A DNA stretch of 64,000 nucleotides from Pipra filicauda (Eukaryota; Chordata; Aves; Passeriformes; Pipridae). The position numbers and the translations under genes are program-made. The stretch spans positions 2,453,043 through 2,517,042 of the forward strand of contig NW_024105098.1 of the NCBI RefSeq assembly GCF_003945595.2. The letters are read 5' to 3'. Numbering within the stretch: position 1 is the stretch's first letter; every line of letters starts with the position of its first letter. Below are positions 61,913 through 64,000 of this stretch, in pieces. Under the pieces are notes generated by a model. It ran no database searches. It saw only the letters and a list, made by a program, of their open reading frames with translations, and was not told where the DNA came from.

Positions 61913-64000
61913 GGTACCCATCAGTGCATGGCCGGGGCGCTCCCGCCGAGCTGCCGCTGCAGCGAGCGGCCGGCTTTGCTTCCCAGCCTTGGAAAGGCGA
62001 GCGCGCTCCCGCCCAGCCGCAGCCCCGGCCCTGCCAGCTGCACCATCAGGGCTCTGCCAAAGCCGACCCTAATGAAGAGGTTACAAGTCACCTTTGAAAG
62101 GAAATCGCAGGAGGGATCCGTTTCCTAAAGCAGAGGAAGGAGCTGCGTTTTGGGCGGGGGGGTCTGGTTTCAGAGCGTGCCCCCGGCTCCCTCCCCTCGC
62201 TGCCCTTTTCGGCTTTAAGCACTTGTCTACACTCAAATCCCCCAGCACCGCTGTTCGCTGGGGGGGATTCGCTTCCCGGCGCTGGCACAAATCCTTAAAA
62301 GGCTTTCTCTTTGGATCCTGTCCCCCGGCAGAACTCAAAGGATGCTTAGGAGCGTAAATAATAACAATAACTGCGGCAGGAGGGCAGCGGTGGGGCCAAG
62401 GGGCTGGATGGAGAGCAGGCACGAGCCTGTGCAGCAGGGAGGATGAGTCTTTGCAGGGCTGGCCGGTGTGCAAAGGGACAGCAGTGATGGAAATTGCAGG
62501 GTGTAATCCTAACTGTCCCAAAGGATCCAAAAAACCCAGCTCCCACTGCCTCATCAGCCCTTGAGCCCGGCTCTCTGGGGTAGCTGGAGACGGCTGATCA
62601 AAAAGGAAAGCCCTGCAAATCCCTGGCTTTCTAGTAACTGTCCCAGCCTGCAGGAGAGGGGACATGAAGGGTTACAGTGCAGGTTAGCAACTGGGCTCAG
62701 CTGGTCCCTGCAGGTCGCAGCAGGGGCTGGCAGGGACAGGCTTTCTAATTTTACCCCTGGCCCCTGTCCCGGCCGTGCTGCCAAACCCCCGCTGGCTTGG
62801 CCGGGGGTCCCGGGGGAGCGACAGCACCTGTGGGCTGAAGGGCTCTCTGGCAGCTTTGGGAAGGGCTGCAGGAGGCACCCACTGGCAGAGAGGGGGTTCG
62901 GGAGCTTGGCATGGGCGGGGTGCTTTTTGTGGGTGTTGCTTTTCAGGCAGGAGTGAAAGAGCAGTGGGCTCTTCTGGCTGCGCGTGGGGAAAGTTGTTGT
63001 CCTGGATCCACAGGCAGGAGCTGGTACTACTACCTGGTGTTATGTTACTATGTTTGGAGGCACGGGTTTTCCCCGTGGATCTCCATATAAATCCTGTTCC
63101 CTCCCCATCTCCTGCCCCTGTGCTGTTCCTGAGCCCCTTCCAAAGCAGGGACAGCTGATATGCCCCCGTGCTCGCCTGCAAATCCAGCCCTGAGCAGCTC
63201 CTCAGCATATCCAGAAATAGCGTGCGTGACCACGGGGAGCCTTCCTCCACCCAGCTCTGCTAGTGCATCTTTGCACCATCCTGCACCCTCTGTGCCCCCC
63301 TGGATGGTGCCACAGCATCCCTGCCAGGAGGAGAGTGTCAGGAATGGGATGTGCGGGTAACCCCCAATAATGCAGCGAGAGTTCCGTGTCGGGATGGATG
63401 GTAATGTTGTCGTTAGTCCAGGTAGTGGTTCTGTTTTTAGTTTGCTCATTGGAGTGGTTTCAGGTTCAGGGGTTTCTAGTTCAGCTCTGGCCATGAGGAG
63501 CTGGCTGGAGGTGGTTAAACCTGGTGAGGAGAAGGAGGGCCAGATGCATGCTGAGCTGTGCTGGGCTCCGCCAGGCAGACTTTCCAAGCCATCTGGGGCT
63601 TGCCCGTCTCCAGGTCCCCAAGATTTATGGCTGGAGTGACTTTCTAATCACACTTTTGCCATCTGCCTGTTGGCCTTTAGCACTCCCCTCTCACCTGTCA
63701 CTGAGCCCTGCAGCTCCTGCCTGTTCCTGCCCAGCACGGAGCACCCTTTCCTCCCCAGCCACTCATCTAGGGTGCAGCCCTTGGCCCTCTGGGCCTTTCT
63801 CCCTCATGTCCCAGGTGGGACAGTCTGATCTCCTGAACTACTCATTGGCATGGCTGAATCCTAAATCTGGTCTCCCCTCAGCCCTGGACCAAATTCTGCT
63901 CTAAGCCTCTTCGCTCTGCTCCTGCCTCCCACCCACAGGGATTTCCCTGTGTGTCCTGGCTTTGCTGCTCCTCCAGATCTGCTCTTGCCCTCATTCCTCT
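61913..64000. other. KY upstream region
   Basis: It is GC-rich up to about 62330 (probable KY promoter and 5' UTR on the minus strand), then mixed unique sequence to the window end. I see no TATA box at the expected distance from the KY ATG, no exon with conserved coding sequence and no CR1. In mammals the next gene on this side is EPHB1, which would lie outside the window. Confidence 0.5.

Noticed and set aside
61305..62128. Open frames of 200-255 codons around KY exon 1
   Set aside because: They come from the GC-rich 5' region. Only the minus-strand segment 61789-61912 matches a known protein and splices in phase.

Overview
The window is vertebrate nuclear DNA, almost certainly from a bird. 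Genes are split into many short exons with GT-AG introns. The interspersed repeats are truncated CR1 LINEs with the avian 3' ends (GGTTGGAAGGGACC core, ATTCTGTG or ATAGAATC microsatellite). Introns are short, and five vertebrate genes are packed into 64 kb. I saw no bacterial, plasmid or CRISPR features and no convincing RNA gene. All gene identities come from conceptual splicing by eye and recall of the vertebrate families; no search was run.

Layout from left to right. (1) 1-1176, minus: the first two coding exons of TMEM41A; the rest lies left of the window behind a CR1 copy. (2) 1736-13865, minus: complete LIPH, 10 coding exons, 447 aa, with the Ser/Asp/His triad and the short lid of phosphatidic-acid-selective phospholipase A1. 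A 41-bp x 5 minisatellite lies in its probable 3' UTR. (3) 16250-18472, minus: complete ANAPC13, 2 coding exons, 74 aa. (4) About 19.2-19.9 kb: a GC-rich head-to-head promoter region shared with CEP63, containing a C-rich degenerate repeat, paired NRF1-like sites and a GGGCC G-quadruplex run. (5) 22191-40665, plus: complete CEP63, 14 coding exons, 710 aa, poly(A) signal at 40990. (6) 45374-61912, minus: complete KY, 11 coding exons, 661 aa, transglutaminase-like Cys/His/Asp triad intact, convergent with CEP63. From 61.9 kb to the end is KY upstream DNA with no gene that I can support.

Every exon set joins in phase, and the protein lengths match the mammalian orthologues closely (447 against about 451, 74 against 74, 710 against about 703, 661 against 661). 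The genes do not form one pathway. TMEM41A is a VTT/DedA-family membrane protein, LIPH is a secreted lipase making lysophosphatidic acid, ANAPC13 is an APC/C subunit, CEP63 is a centriole-duplication scaffold and KY is a muscle Z-disc protein. ANAPC13 and CEP63 share a promoter region and both act in the cell division cycle.

The most notable points are: the join of a human 3q27 block (TMEM41A-LIPH) to a human 3q22 block (ANAPC13-CEP63-KY) across only 2.4 kb; the LIPH 3' minisatellite, whose every unit carries a perfect antisense splice donor and an E-box; two competing CEP63 exon 12 donors that predict 710-aa and 539-aa proteins; and an upstream ORF in the CEP63 leader. I found no evidence of an entirely new gene system.
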